Below are positions 54,213 to 63,480 of a stretch of DNA of 64,000 nucleotides, in pieces. Under the pieces are notes generated by a model that saw nothing but the letters and a program-made list of their open reading frames with translations, was not told the DNA's origin and ran no database searches. Position numbers and translations under genes: made by a program. This DNA is from Clostridium_B lapidicellarium. Lineage in GTDB: Bacteria > Bacillota > Clostridia > Clostridiales > Clostridiaceae. Location of the stretch: the NCBI RefSeq assembly GCF_041224415.1, contig NZ_JBGFFE010000015.1:12608-76607 (forward strand), written 5' to 3'. Within the stretch, counting starts at the first letter, position 1; each line of letters starts with the position of its first letter.

Positions 54213-55781
54213 TTATCTTGCTATTCTTTTCTTGGCTTCTATGGGAATCTTGTGTTCACATGGAAGCGACAGCTGATACCTGTCGCATAGAAAATTGACG
54301 TAGGTACTGTTATCTTTATTGTATTTGCTGATGGCATAATAGGGACATTTTTCTATACAGTTTCCACAGGAGTTACAATAGTCATAAATACCTCTGTAGG
54401 CTCTCTTTGTAGCTCTATAAGGTATACTTACGATTATACTTCCCAGTCTGCCTGCACAACCTCTTTTGGTTATAAGGGTTTTATTCAGGCTGAGAGTTCC
54501 AAGTCCTGATATAAATGCTATGTGTTTTTCGGACCAGTTGCTCTTGTAATTTTTTACTGAAAACCTCGGACTCATGGAGGGAATGAGAGAAATTCCTCCT
54601 ATATCCTCTATATTTTTAGATATAAATTTACAAAGCATATTGATAAATGAGGTGTCCTCAAATTTTTCATAAATACATTCCAGCGAAGAGACGGACTTTT
54701 TGTTTTTAAGTATGTTTTTGAAAGCTGGGGAAAAAGGTAAAAAGTAAGATATAACTGATTTTGCTTCGGGCATCCACTCTTTGGGAGTCAGGTGTTTCGG
54801 ATCCACTACTTTATTGTCCTTTAATTTTAGAAACAACGGATCCCTGGCTTCGGAAACTCCAACCAGCGGTGTGTCAAAAATCCTTATATTATTTAATTCC
54901 TGAATCCTGTTGTAGGTTGAGGTCAGAGTAAATTCATTTATCAATTTTATCATGTTTTCAATCTTATATGTGTGTGGGGATTTCTCCTGCATATCGTCTA
55001 AATCCAAATTGATATAAATTGAATTTAAATTGCTGCTTCTCTTTAGGGATCTGTATTTATTCGGTGATAGTCCCTCATGCTTTGCAAAAACCTTGCTAAA
55101 ATATGCCGGATCCGTATATCCAACGCTGAGAGCTATGCTTCTTATACTCTTTTCTGTGGTGGTTAAAAGCCTCTTTGATTCTTTTATGCGGATTCTGGAG
55201 AGATAATCTATAAAATTTACACCTGTGTTGTATTTGAAATATCTGCTGAAATACTGCGGACTGAGATGAACTTTTGTGGCAGTATTTTCTAGGTTTATAT
55301 CTTTGCTGAAATTCTGGTTTATAAAGTCTATGGCAGCATGAATCGTATTTTTGTCGAGGTCGGTTTTATTGCTGTTTACAGATGCGGCTGTAAAATTACT
55401 GTTTTCCTTTTTAATTGAAGTCAATATTTTGTTTATGGAATTTTTTAATTCTGAGGGCTTTGCAGGTTTTAAAATATAATCTTTTACGCCAAGTTTGATA
55501 GCATCCTGTGCAAAGTTAAAATCATCATAGGCAGTCAATATAATGGTTTTTACGTCTGGTAGAAATTTAGATATTTCTCTTTGGGCCTCGAGACCGTTTT
55601 TATTAGGCATTTTTATGTCCATTATAATTATATGAGGGCTATATTTTTTGGCCAATAGTATAGCTTCATCTCCGGTTTTGGCATCTTCCACAATGTCGAG
55701 ATTTTTAAATGTTCTTTTCAACACAAGTTTCATGGCTTGACGTTCCAGTGTTTCATCGTCTGCAATTAATAATCTATACAT
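54213..55781 (-). CDS. Response regulator with AraC HTH and C-terminal QueG-like [4Fe-4S] domain
   Basis: A protein of about 522 residues with three parts. Residues 1-120 are a receiver domain with phospho-acceptor D55 in IIIMDIKMP and a lysine in DYILKPAKP. Residues about 140-250 are two AraC helix-turn-helix motifs ending with EGLSPNKYRSL. Residues about 290-522 resemble epoxyqueuosine-reductase-like iron-sulfur proteins (LVGVSEARDPLF, NWSEKHIAFISGLGTLSLNKTLIT, CNSCGNCIEKCP). Two further cysteines stand near the end. The partner kinase gene is just upstream, and both are divergent from the pdu operon, the likely target. The start is uncertain: ATG at 55781 is 14 bases from GGAGG, and GTG at 55802 overlaps that site. 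The fusion is unusual. Confidence 0.85.
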   Translation of the reverse strand: MYRLLIADDETLERQAMKLVLKRTFKNLDIVEDAKTGDEAILLAKKYSPHIIIMDIKMPNKNGLEAQREISKFLPDVKTIILTAYDDFNFAQDAIKLGVKDYILKPAKPSELKNSINKILTSIKKENSNFTAASVNSNKTDLDKNTIHAAIDFINQNFSKDINLENTATKVHLSPQYFSRYFKYNTGVNFIDYLSRIRIKESKRLLTTTEKSIRSIALSVGYTDPAYFSKVFAKHEGLSPNKYRSLKRSSNLNSIYINLDLDDMQEKSPHTYKIENMIKLINEFTLTSTYNRIQELNNIRIFDTPLVGVSEARDPLFLKLKDNKVVDPKHLTPKEWMPEAKSVISYFLPFSPAFKNILKNKKSVSSLECIYEKFEDTSFINMLCKFISKNIEDIGGISLIPSMSPRFSVKNYKSNWSEKHIAFISGLGTLSLNKTLITKRGCAGRLGSIIVSIPYRATKRAYRGIYDYCNSCGNCIEKCPYYAISKYNKDNSTYVNFLCDRYQLSLPCEHKIPIEAKKRIAR

Positions 55782-55808
55782 TATTGAGATGGTCACCTCC
55801 ACTAAATT

Positions 55809-57029
55809 TTAATAGACTAATGGAATTTTGATATAAACTATCGTCCCACTGTCTGGAGAACTTTTAATGTCAATTCCGTATTGTGCTCCAAAATAATATT
55901 TAATTCTATCCTGAACTATTTGAATCCCCATACCGATATTTGAATCATCCCTGTTTGTGGAATTTATTTTGTTTTTGAGGGATTTTAATTTGTCGGCCTC
56001 TATTCCCATTCCGTTGTCCTGAATTTTAAAGACTATGCAGTTTCCAAATTTGATTTTTGAATTTATATAAATCTTTCCAGATTCTTTTTTAGGTTCTATA
56101 CCGTGTATGACTGCATTTTCAACTATGGGCTGCAGTGTCATGGCGGGAATTTTACAACTCAAGAGATTTTTTGGCACATCTATCTTGTACTTCAATTTAT
56201 CTTTAAATCTTACAGACTGAATGAAGAGATATTTTTTTATATTGTTTATTTCTACAGATATATTCACCATCTTATCGGAATTTTTTAAACTGTATCTCAA
56301 TATGTCCGACAGTGCATATATGAGTTCCACGGTGCTGTTGGAATTTTCAAGAAGTGACATGCTGGCCATAGTATTCAACGTATTGAATAAAAAATGGGGA
56401 TTTATCTGAGATTGAATGGATTTTATTTGAATATCTCTGGCTAATTGTTGAAACTTCATCTTTTCCTTGGTTTCCTGCAGAAGCTTGGAATGGGTGATAT
56501 TTGCAACTCCCATTTTGGCAATGAGGTTGGCAAACATATACATAAAATCAGCTGAATTTTTTACCTTTTCATAGGATACGGTATTTATTTCTTTTAAAGC
56601 AGATTCCAATTTGTCCACCGGTAAACATAGTTCTTCTGAAAGCTTTTGTAAATCAATTGAATTTCTTGTATCCTTTTCTTTTATAGATACTTGTCCACAA
56701 AGCATTGACCCCAAGTGTATATTGTTTACAATTATAGGAGCAGAAAAATCTGTAAGTCCTGCATGACAGCGGTAAATTATTGGCTTTTTAAGCTTGGAAG
56801 ACTGTAATCCACCCATGGCGTCGCAGGTTATACATCTTCTGTATCCTTCTTTGGAAGAACGAATTAAGTTGCAGTATTTTGAAAAATTACTGGGCTTGAT
56901 AACTGGAACACCCTGTCTATCTACGGTTATAGTAGATAAATTTGTCAACTTGGAATATTTGTCCTGTATATCTTGAAGTGAATTGGCATCAATTATTTCG
57001 TCCAATTTATATTGCTCTAAGTTGTACAT
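55809..57029 (-). CDS. PocR-domain sensor histidine kinase (LytS type)
   Basis: A 406-residue kinase without obvious membrane helices. The N-terminal PocR sensory domain (about 8-165) has the cysteine pattern CNLIRS, CITCDA, YRCHAGL and LCGQVS. After a short linker comes the His_kinase/HATPase pair with the phospho-acceptor His212 in INPHFLFNTLN, and ATP-lid pieces DNGMGI and GMGIQIVQDRI. PocR is the domain of the Salmonella regulator of the pdu/cob genes, where it senses propanediol. This gene is divergent from pduA and seven bases from the response regulator gene, so control of pdu is likely. Confidence 0.92.
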   Translation of the reverse strand: MYNLEQYKLDEIIDANSLQDIQDKYSKLTNLSTITVDRQGVPVIKPSNFSKYCNLIRSSKEGYRRCITCDAMGGLQSSKLKKPIIYRCHAGLTDFSAPIIVNNIHLGSMLCGQVSIKEKDTRNSIDLQKLSEELCLPVDKLESALKEINTVSYEKVKNSADFMYMFANLIAKMGVANITHSKLLQETKEKMKFQQLARDIQIKSIQSQINPHFLFNTLNTMASMSLLENSNSTVELIYALSDILRYSLKNSDKMVNISVEINNIKKYLFIQSVRFKDKLKYKIDVPKNLLSCKIPAMTLQPIVENAVIHGIEPKKESGKIYINSKIKFGNCIVFKIQDNGMGIEADKLKSLKNKINSTNRDDSNIGMGIQIVQDRIKYYFGAQYGIDIKSSPDSGTIVYIKIPLVY

Positions 57030-57364
57030 ATAAGCTTACATTCCTTTCATTTTGCTCGTGTACACGTTATAAAAAAGCAGATAAGTGACATCTTTAAGGT
57101 ATATTTTTGTTAAAACAGTAAATTTTGTACAAAATACTTTAAATCCCGTAAATTCTATAACTATATATAATTATAACCTGAAATATAAATTTATCAAATA
57201 GAATTTTTAATCAAAATGTAAAAAAAGTACATAAATAGATATAAAAAATACAAGTTAAATTAGTTAATATATGTATTAAATTGAGCAATAATTTGCAAAA
57301 TAAGTAGATGAAAGTAATGTAAAATTAATATTGAAATTAATATTATTTTGATGGAGGTGTTCCT
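57030..57364. other. Divergent intergenic region between the PocR kinase and pduA
   Basis: These 335 bases are over 75% A+T by eye and contain no gene. A minus-strand promoter is visible (57170-57197). For pduA, GGAGG stands before the ATG, but no strong -35/-10 pair was found, which would suit an activator-dependent promoter. No -24/-12 promoter and no cobalamin riboswitch were recognised. Confidence 0.6.
57170..57197 (-). promoter_or_regulatory. Probable promoter of the PocR kinase / response regulator operon
   Basis: On the minus strand TTGATA (57192-57197) and TATAAT (57170-57175) with a 16-base spacer. A leader of about 135 bases would precede the kinase ATG. Confidence 0.5.
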
Positions 57365-57646
57365 ATGGGACAAGAAGCATTAGGAATGATAGAAACAAGA
57401 GGATTAGTTGGAGCAATAGAGGCTGCTGATTCAATGGTAAAGGCAGCAAATGTAGTTCTTATTGGTTATGAAAAAATTGGCGCAGGACTTGTAACCGTTA
57501 TGGTAAGAGGTGATGTAGGTGCGGTAAAGGCAGCTACGGATGCCGGTGCAGCTTCAGCCAAAAGAGTAGGAGAAGTTGTATCAGTACACGTTATTCCACG
57601 ACCTCATACAGATGTAGAGAAAATACTGCCCAGCATTTCAGAATAA
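57365..57646 (+). CDS. pduA: Bacterial microcompartment shell protein PduA
   Basis: A 93-residue single-BMC-domain hexamer protein: ALGMIETRGLVGAIEAADSMVKAANV, then KIGAGLVTVMVRGDVGAV and VVSVHVIPRPH. Hexamers tile the facets of the propanediol-utilisation shell and have small pores for substrates. GGAGG precedes the ATG. It is the first gene of the operon that runs beyond the window. Confidence 0.95.
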   Translation: MGQEALGMIETRGLVGAIEAADSMVKAANVVLIGYEKIGAGLVTVMVRGDVGAVKAATDAGAASAKRVGEVVSVHVIPRPHTDVEKILPSISE

Positions 57647-57662
57647 TTAAGAGGTAGATATT

Positions 57663-58659
57663 ATGGATAATGAATTGATAAAGAAGATTTTAGACGAAAT
57701 AGAGAAGAAAGTTGACGTGAAAAACCTTGACAGGGAACAACTGAATAAGCTTGTAAAATCTTCAGCTGAAAATATAATTAAAAATCAAAAAAGTCATGTT
57801 CAGGAAGAAAATAAAGTGAATGAAAAGAAGGAGGTAGATTCAATGGGTACACCATCACCGATAACTGAATTTGTTGGAACGGCAGACTATGGAGACACAG
57901 TTGGACTCGTAATTGCAAATGTCGACAGTTCTCTGCATGAAAAAATGGGCATTGACAAGAGGTACCGCTCTATAGGAATTATAAGCGACAGAACAGGGGC
58001 TGGTCCGCAGATAATGGCTGCGGACGAAGCCGTAAAAGCTACTAATACGGAGGTTGTGAGTATTGAACTTCCAAGAGATACCAAGGGCGGAGCAGGACAT
58101 GGTGCTTTGATCATATTGGCGTCAGAAGATGTATCGGATTCCAGGAGGGCAGTTGAAGTTGCACTTAGAGATACAAACAGGACTTTTGGAGATGTGTATG
58201 GATTTGATGCAGGCCACGTGGAACTTCACTACACTGCCAGGGCAAGTTATGCGCTTAACAAGGCATTCGGCGCTCCAATAGGAAAGTCCTTCGGCATAAT
58301 AGTAGGGGCTCCGGCAGGACTTGGAGTTGTTATGGCAGATACGGCACTTAAAACTGCAAACGTTGATCTGGTAAGTTATGCAAGCCCGGGAAATGGAGGG
58401 ACTTCATTTACAAATGAGGTTATCATAACTGTAACTGGAGATTCAGGAGCTGTAAGACAATCCGTGATTGCTGCCAGAGAAGTAGGACTGTCCATAGCAA
58501 GAGCTATGGGGCAAAATCCTGTATCTACTACGGGTAAGNGTAACTGGAGATTCAGGAGCTGTAAGACAATCCGTGATTGCTGCCAGAGAAGTAGGACTGT
58601 CCATAGCAAGAGCTATGGGGCAAAATCCTGTATCTACTACGGGTAAGCCTTATATTTAA
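57663..58659 (+). CDS. pduB: Microcompartment trimeric shell protein PduB (broken by an assembly duplication)
   Basis: A tandem-BMC shell protein. As given, the frame runs past an N at 58539 into a duplicate copy and ends at 58646. If the second copy and the N (109 bases) are removed, the frame ends STTGKPYI at the TAA 58657-58659, giving about 295 residues, the usual size of PduB. An internal ATG at 57843 (MGTPSPITEF) has its own GGAGG and would give the shorter PduB' known from Salmonella. BMC pieces are VGLVIANVD, GYRSIGII-like KRYRSIGII and AGLGVVMADTALKTANV. The N-terminal 60 residues are polar and probably contact the cargo. Confidence 0.88.
58431..58647. repeat. Exact 108-base duplication around an N (contig join)
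   Basis: Bases 58431-58538 are identical to 58540-58647, with a single N at 58539 between them. A one-base gap flanked by identical ends is what results when two contigs with an unmerged overlap are joined. It shifts the pduB frame by one base. Confidence 0.92.
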
Positions 58660-58715
58660 ATCAGTGCTAACGGCAAAAAGGGATTAAATGTGTTTATTAA
58701 GGAGGTACTTAATTA

Positions 58716-60380
58716 ATGAAGAGATCAAAGAGATTTGAGGTGCTGGAAAAAAGACCGGTGCACCAAGACGGCTATACTAAAGAGTGGCCGGAAGTTGGAC
58801 TCATTGCAGTAGGAAGTCCAAATGATCCAGTTCCAAGTGTAAAAGTGGAAAATGGAAAGATAGTTGAGATGGATGGTAAAAAAAGAGAAGACTTTGATTT
58901 TATAGATACTTTTTTGGCAGATCACTCAATAAATATAGAAAATACAGAAAAGGCCATGGCTCTTGATTCCACTGATATTGCCAGGATGCTTGTAGATATA
59001 AATGTTTCCAGAGATGAGATAATAAAGATCACCACGTCTCTTACTGCAGCAAAACTGGTAGAAGTAGTTAACAAGTTAAATGTAGTTGAAATGATGATGG
59101 CCCTCCAGAAGATGAGAGCCAGGAAAACACCTTCCAATCAGGCGCATGTTACAAATATACGTGATAATCCAGTACAGATTGCGGCAGATGCGGCAGAGGC
59201 GGCACTTAGAGGATTTGGTGAAATGGAAACCACTGTGGGTATTGTTAGGTATGCTCCTTTCAATGCCATTGCAATATTGGTTGGTTCCCAGACAGGAAGG
59301 GCAGGAGTCTTGACGCAGTGTTCTCTGGAAGAAGCTACGGAACTGAAATTGGGAATGCTTGGATTTACAGCTTATGCGGAGACAATATCTGTATATGGTA
59401 CGGAAAATGTATTTGTAGATGGTGATGATACTCCATATTCCAAGACATTTCTGGCATCTGCCTATGCTTCAAGGGGACTCAAGATGAGGTTTACTTCCGG
59501 TACAGGTTCTGAAGTTCAGATGGGGTATGCAGAGGGCAAATCCATGCTTTATCTGGAAGCCAGGTGCATAATGATGACCAAGGGTGCTGGAGTTCAAGGC
59601 CTTCAAAATGGTTCAGTGAGCTGCATAGGTGTACCTGCAGCAGTACCAGGAGGTATAAGGGTAGTACTTGGAGAAAATCTTATAACTGAAATGCTGGATC
59701 TTGAAGTTGCTTCAAGTAATGACCAGACATTTACACATTCCCAGATTAGAAAAACGGCGAGAACTATGATGCAATTCCTGCCTGGAACTGATTTCATATG
59801 TTCTGGTTACAGTGCAACTCCAAATTATGACAATATGTTTGCAGGTTCAAACTGGGATGCAGAAGATTACGATGACTGGCTGGTTCTTCAAAGGGATTTA
59901 AAAGTTGATGGAGGACTTCAGCCGGTAAAGGAAGAGGATGTTATAGCCATCAGGAACAAGGCAGCCAAAGCAATGCAGGCACTGTTTAGACAGCTGGGAC
60001 TTCCTGCTATAACCGATGAAGAAGTTGAGGCGGCAACTTATGCTCATGGCAGTAAGGATATGCCGGCTAGAAATGTAGTAGAAGATCTTAAGGCAGCACA
60101 GGAGATATTGTCCAGAGGAATGACGGGACTTGATGTTGTAAAGGGACTTTATAAAGGTGGATTCCAAGATATTGCAGAGAGAGTGCTTGGCATATTGAAG
60201 CAGAGGATAGCAGGTGATTATCTGCAGCCGTCTTCAATATTTGATGACAAGTTCAATGTGATAAGTGCTGTTAATAATAAAAATGATTATATGGGACCTG
60301 GAACTGGCTATAGGCTAGAGGGAGAAAGATGGAACAAATTGAAAGATATAACATTTGCTCTAGATCCCGAAAAAATGTAA
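58716..60380 (+). CDS. pduC: Propanediol/glycerol dehydratase large subunit
   Basis: A 554-residue alpha subunit of adenosylcobalamin-dependent diol dehydratase, which turns 1,2-propanediol into propionaldehyde (or glycerol into 3-hydroxypropionaldehyde) inside the microcompartment. It begins KRSKRFEVLEKRPVHQDGY and contains MMMALQKMRARKTPSNQAHVTN, EAALRGFGEMETTVGIVRYAPFNA-type barrel segments and CSGYSATPNYDNMFAGSN. It is nearly colinear with PduC of Salmonella. AAGGAGG precedes the ATG. Sequence alone does not separate diol from glycerol preference; pdu context favours propanediol. Confidence 0.96.
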   Translation: MKRSKRFEVLEKRPVHQDGYTKEWPEVGLIAVGSPNDPVPSVKVENGKIVEMDGKKREDFDFIDTFLADHSINIENTEKAMALDSTDIARMLVDINVSRDEIIKITTSLTAAKLVEVVNKLNVVEMMMALQKMRARKTPSNQAHVTNIRDNPVQIAADAAEAALRGFGEMETTVGIVRYAPFNAIAILVGSQTGRAGVLTQCSLEEATELKLGMLGFTAYAETISVYGTENVFVDGDDTPYSKTFLASAYASRGLKMRFTSGTGSEVQMGYAEGKSMLYLEARCIMMTKGAGVQGLQNGSVSCIGVPAAVPGGIRVVLGENLITEMLDLEVASSNDQTFTHSQIRKTARTMMQFLPGTDFICSGYSATPNYDNMFAGSNWDAEDYDDWLVLQRDLKVDGGLQPVKEEDVIAIRNKAAKAMQALFRQLGLPAITDEEVEAATYAHGSKDMPARNVVEDLKAAQEILSRGMTGLDVVKGLYKGGFQDIAERVLGILKQRIAGDYLQPSSIFDDKFNVISAVNNKNDYMGPGTGYRLEGERWNKLKDITFALDPEKM

Positions 60381-60399
60381 GGAAGAGAGGGATTGGAAT

Positions 60400-61074
60400 A
60401 TGGTAAATTCAGTATCTAACGAGGAATTAATAAAATCCATAGTACAAAAAGTTGTAGAGCAATTACAATCTGGTGGAAATCAGGATAGTTCTTCTGTGGA
60501 AGGCAGTGCTCCTGCTTCAAAAGTTGGAAATATGAAAATAGAGAATGCAGGTTCGGCCCAAAAAGGCAAGAGAAGCGATGAGGTTGTAATAGGTCTGGCA
60601 CCGGCTTTTGGATTATATCAGACTGAAACTATAGTGGGAATACCTCACAATGAAGTCTTGAGAGAGATTTTGGCAGGAATAGAAGAAGAGGGGGTTTCCT
60701 TTAGGTTTATCAGGGTTTTAAATACTTCTGACGTGGCTTTTATAGCCCATACTGCAGCTGAATACAGTGGTTCCGGCATTGGAATAGGAATTCAGTCAAA
60801 GGGTACCACAGTTATTCACCAGAAAGATCTTGAACCTCTTAACAACTTAGAGCTGTTTTCACAGGCACCGCTTATAGATAGGAAGACTTTTAGGGCAATT
60901 GGAAAAAATGCAGCTAAATATGCCAAGGGAGAATCCCCGGATCCAGTTCCAGTTGTGAATGATCAGATGGCAAGGCCTAAATATCAGGCAAAAGCAGCAA
61001 TACTTCACATAAAGGAAACTGAACATGTAGATAGAAGTGCTAAACCTGTAGAACTGAAAGTAATTTTTGAATAG
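60400..61074 (+). CDS. pduD: Propanediol dehydratase medium subunit
   Basis: A 224-residue beta subunit. The first ~20 residues (NEELIKSIVQKVVEQL) form an amphipathic helix of the type that targets enzymes to the microcompartment, and a flexible serine/glycine linker follows. The core has EVVIGLAPAFGLYQTETI, GIEEEGVSFRFIRVLNTSDVAF and GSGIGIGIQSKGTTVIH. It forms the (alpha-beta-gamma)2 enzyme with PduC and PduE. Confidence 0.95.
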   Translation: MVNSVSNEELIKSIVQKVVEQLQSGGNQDSSSVEGSAPASKVGNMKIENAGSAQKGKRSDEVVIGLAPAFGLYQTETIVGIPHNEVLREILAGIEEEGVSFRFIRVLNTSDVAFIAHTAAEYSGSGIGIGIQSKGTTVIHQKDLEPLNNLELFSQAPLIDRKTFRAIGKNAAKYAKGESPDPVPVVNDQMARPKYQAKAAILHIKETEHVDRSAKPVELKVIFE

Positions 61075-61085
61075 GGGTGAAAATT

Positions 61086-61613
61086 ATGGCTAATAGCGAT
61101 GTGATAGAACAGATAGTTAACGAAGTTTTAAAGAACGTAAATTCCAGCGGGAATGTGAATAAAACGGCTCAAAACAGTGCATCTTCTTTTTCAACCGGTG
61201 AAAACTTAAATTCAAAGGACGATTATCCTTTAAGTCAGAAAAGACCTGAACTTGTAAAGACAAAGACCGGAAAGACCATAAAGGACGTAAAACTGGAAGA
61301 TGTTTTAAATGGAAATATAACGCCAGAAGATATAAAAATAACTCCGGAAGTGCTTTTGGCTCAGGCACAGATAGCTGAATCAGATGGAAGAAAGCAGCTT
61401 GGAGAAAACTTTAGAAGGGCGGCTGAACTTACAAAGGTTCCAGATGATAGGGTACTTGAGATATATAGATCTTTAAGACCTCACAGATCGACAAAACAGG
61501 AACTTTTAAATATAGCAGATGAACTTGAAAGTAAATACAATGCTAAAATAAATGCTTCACTTGTAAGAGAAGCGGCAGAAGTTTATGAAAAGAGACATAT
61601 GTTTAGATCTTAG
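61086..61613 (+). CDS. pduE: Propanediol dehydratase small subunit
   Basis: A 175-residue gamma subunit. It too begins with an amphipathic helix (DVIEQIVNEVLKNV) before a polar linker. The conserved core has YPLSQKRPELVKT, EDVLNGNITPEDIKITPEVLLAQAQIAE, RRAAELTKVPD and YRSLRPHRSTKQEL. GGGGTG precedes the ATG at 61086; a GTG at 61077 lies within that site. Confidence 0.95.
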   Translation: MANSDVIEQIVNEVLKNVNSSGNVNKTAQNSASSFSTGENLNSKDDYPLSQKRPELVKTKTGKTIKDVKLEDVLNGNITPEDIKITPEVLLAQAQIAESDGRKQLGENFRRAAELTKVPDDRVLEIYRSLRPHRSTKQELLNIADELESKYNAKINASLVREAAEVYEKRHMFRS

Positions 61614-61627
61614 GCAGGTGGTATACA

Positions 61628-63457
61628 TTGAAATTTGTAGCAGGAGTTGATATAGGGAATTCTACTACAGAAGTTGCAATTGCAGATGTGGAAGACAAAT
61701 TGAATTTTAAAACAAGTAGTATAGTTAAAACCACAGGGATTAAGGGAACTCTGGATAATGTGGCAGGAGTAGTAAAAGCTCTTGGAGATGCTTGTAAGAA
61801 CATAAATATAAATATGGCAGATTTGCAGATTATATGTATAAATGAAGCTACTCCGGTTATTGGAGATGTGGCCATGGAGACCATAACTCAAACGGTTATT
61901 ACGGAGTCTACCATGATAGGGCATAACCCAGATACCCCAGGAGGTATGGGAATAGGAGTAGGGAAAACTGTATATCTGGATGAATTGGAGGGTATGTCAG
62001 CAAATGAACCCGTAATCTGTGTGATTCCTAGAAAAGTTGATTTTGAAACTGCTGCAAAGAAGTTAAATGAAGCTTTTGACAATAATATTGATATTACTGC
62101 TGCCATAGTGCAGGGTGATGATGGAGTCATAATAAACAACAGGTTGAAAAAACATATTCCAATTGTGGATGAAGTATCCTATATAGACAAAGTACCTATG
62201 GGCATGCTGGCAGCAGTGGAAGTAGCCTCTGCCGGTAAAACTATAAAAGTGCTGTCTAATCCCTATGGTCTGGCTACTGTTTTTAAACTTTCACCGGAAG
62301 AGACAAAACATGTAATTCCAATAGCAAGGGCTTTGATTGGAAATAGATCCGCCGTTGTCATAAGAACACCTGAAGGAGATGTAAAAGAGAGAGTTATACC
62401 TGCGGGAAAATTAATACTCATGGGAGAAAGACAGAAGGAAAAAGTTCCCATAGAAAATGGTTCTGAAGCTATAATGAAGGAATTGGAGAGAGTATGGCCT
62501 CTCAAGGATGTAACAGGCGAGGCCGGAACCAATGTAGGCGGAATGCTGGAGAGGGTAAGACAGGTGATGAGCGAACTTACAAGTCAGAATATAAATGATG
62601 TAAAAATTCAGGATATTCTGGCAGTTGATACCTTTATACCCCAAAAAGTCCAGGGAGGAGTGGCCGGTGAATTTTCCCTTGAAAATGCGGTGGCATTGGC
62701 AGCTATGGTAAAGACCAGCAAATTACCTATGGAGAGTATTGCCAAGAAACTGGAAGAAGAAACTAAGGTAAAAGTTATAATAGGCGGAGTTGAAGCAAAT
62801 GTAGCAGTTAGGGGAGCGCTTACTACTCCGGGTACGGATAAACCATTGGTAATACTTGATATAGGAGGAGGTTCAACTGATTCTGCCTATATGAGCAAGG
62901 ACGGAGATATAAGATCCACTCACCATGCAGGAGCGGGTGAAATGGTTACAATGCTTATTAATTCAGAATTGGGACTAAATGATATGAGTCTGGCGGAAGA
63001 TATAAAGAGATACCCTCTGGCCAAAGTTGAAAGCTTATTTAATATAAGGTATGAAGACGGAAATGTTTGTTTTTATCAAAATCAGCTGGATACTTCACTA
63101 TTTGCACGGAACGTTATTGTAAAAGACAGGGATGAAATGGTTCCAATTCCAACTAAACATTCTATAGAAAAAATAAGAATGGTCAGGAGAGAAGCTAAAG
63201 AAAAGGTATTTGTGACAAATATCAAAAGGGCTTTAAAGGATATAGCTCCAAATCATGATATAAGATCGGTGGATTTTGTAGTGCTGGTGGGAGGATCTGC
63301 ATTGGACTTTGAAATACCTGAAATGATATCCGATGAATTGTCCCATTATGGAGTTATATGCGGAAGCGGTAATATACGAGGAAGCATGGGACCGAGAAAT
63401 GCGGTAGCTACAGGATTGGTAATTGCTTATTATCAGAGATTACATCCTGGTAAGTAA
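61628..63457 (+). CDS. pduG: Diol dehydratase-reactivating factor, large subunit
   Basis: A 609-residue chaperone-like ATPase that exchanges damaged cobalamin in the dehydratase. It has an actin/Hsp70-like fold: VAGVDIGNSTTEVAI at the N-terminus and LVILDIGGGSTDSAYM near residue 415 are the phosphate loops, and VVLVGGSALDFEIPEM lies near the end. The start is TTG at 61628, with AGGTGG upstream. It acts with PduH. Confidence 0.95.
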   Translation: MKFVAGVDIGNSTTEVAIADVEDKLNFKTSSIVKTTGIKGTLDNVAGVVKALGDACKNININMADLQIICINEATPVIGDVAMETITQTVITESTMIGHNPDTPGGMGIGVGKTVYLDELEGMSANEPVICVIPRKVDFETAAKKLNEAFDNNIDITAAIVQGDDGVIINNRLKKHIPIVDEVSYIDKVPMGMLAAVEVASAGKTIKVLSNPYGLATVFKLSPEETKHVIPIARALIGNRSAVVIRTPEGDVKERVIPAGKLILMGERQKEKVPIENGSEAIMKELERVWPLKDVTGEAGTNVGGMLERVRQVMSELTSQNINDVKIQDILAVDTFIPQKVQGGVAGEFSLENAVALAAMVKTSKLPMESIAKKLEEETKVKVIIGGVEANVAVRGALTTPGTDKPLVILDIGGGSTDSAYMSKDGDIRSTHHAGAGEMVTMLINSELGLNDMSLAEDIKRYPLAKVESLFNIRYEDGNVCFYQNQLDTSLFARNVIVKDRDEMVPIPTKHSIEKIRMVRREAKEKVFVTNIKRALKDIAPNHDIRSVDFVVLVGGSALDFEIPEMISDELSHYGVICGSGNIRGSMGPRNAVATGLVIAYYQRLHPGK

Positions 63458-63480
63458 AGGCATGGAAGAGGTAATTTATT

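Noticed and set aside
57281..57297. Possible -24/-12 promoter before pduA (TTGAGCAATAATTTGCA)
   Set aside because: The invariant GG is missing, so it is not a convincing sigma-54 promoter.
58431..58647. Genuine tandem duplication in pduB
   Set aside because: The N exactly between two identical copies and the restored frame on removal point to assembly overlap.
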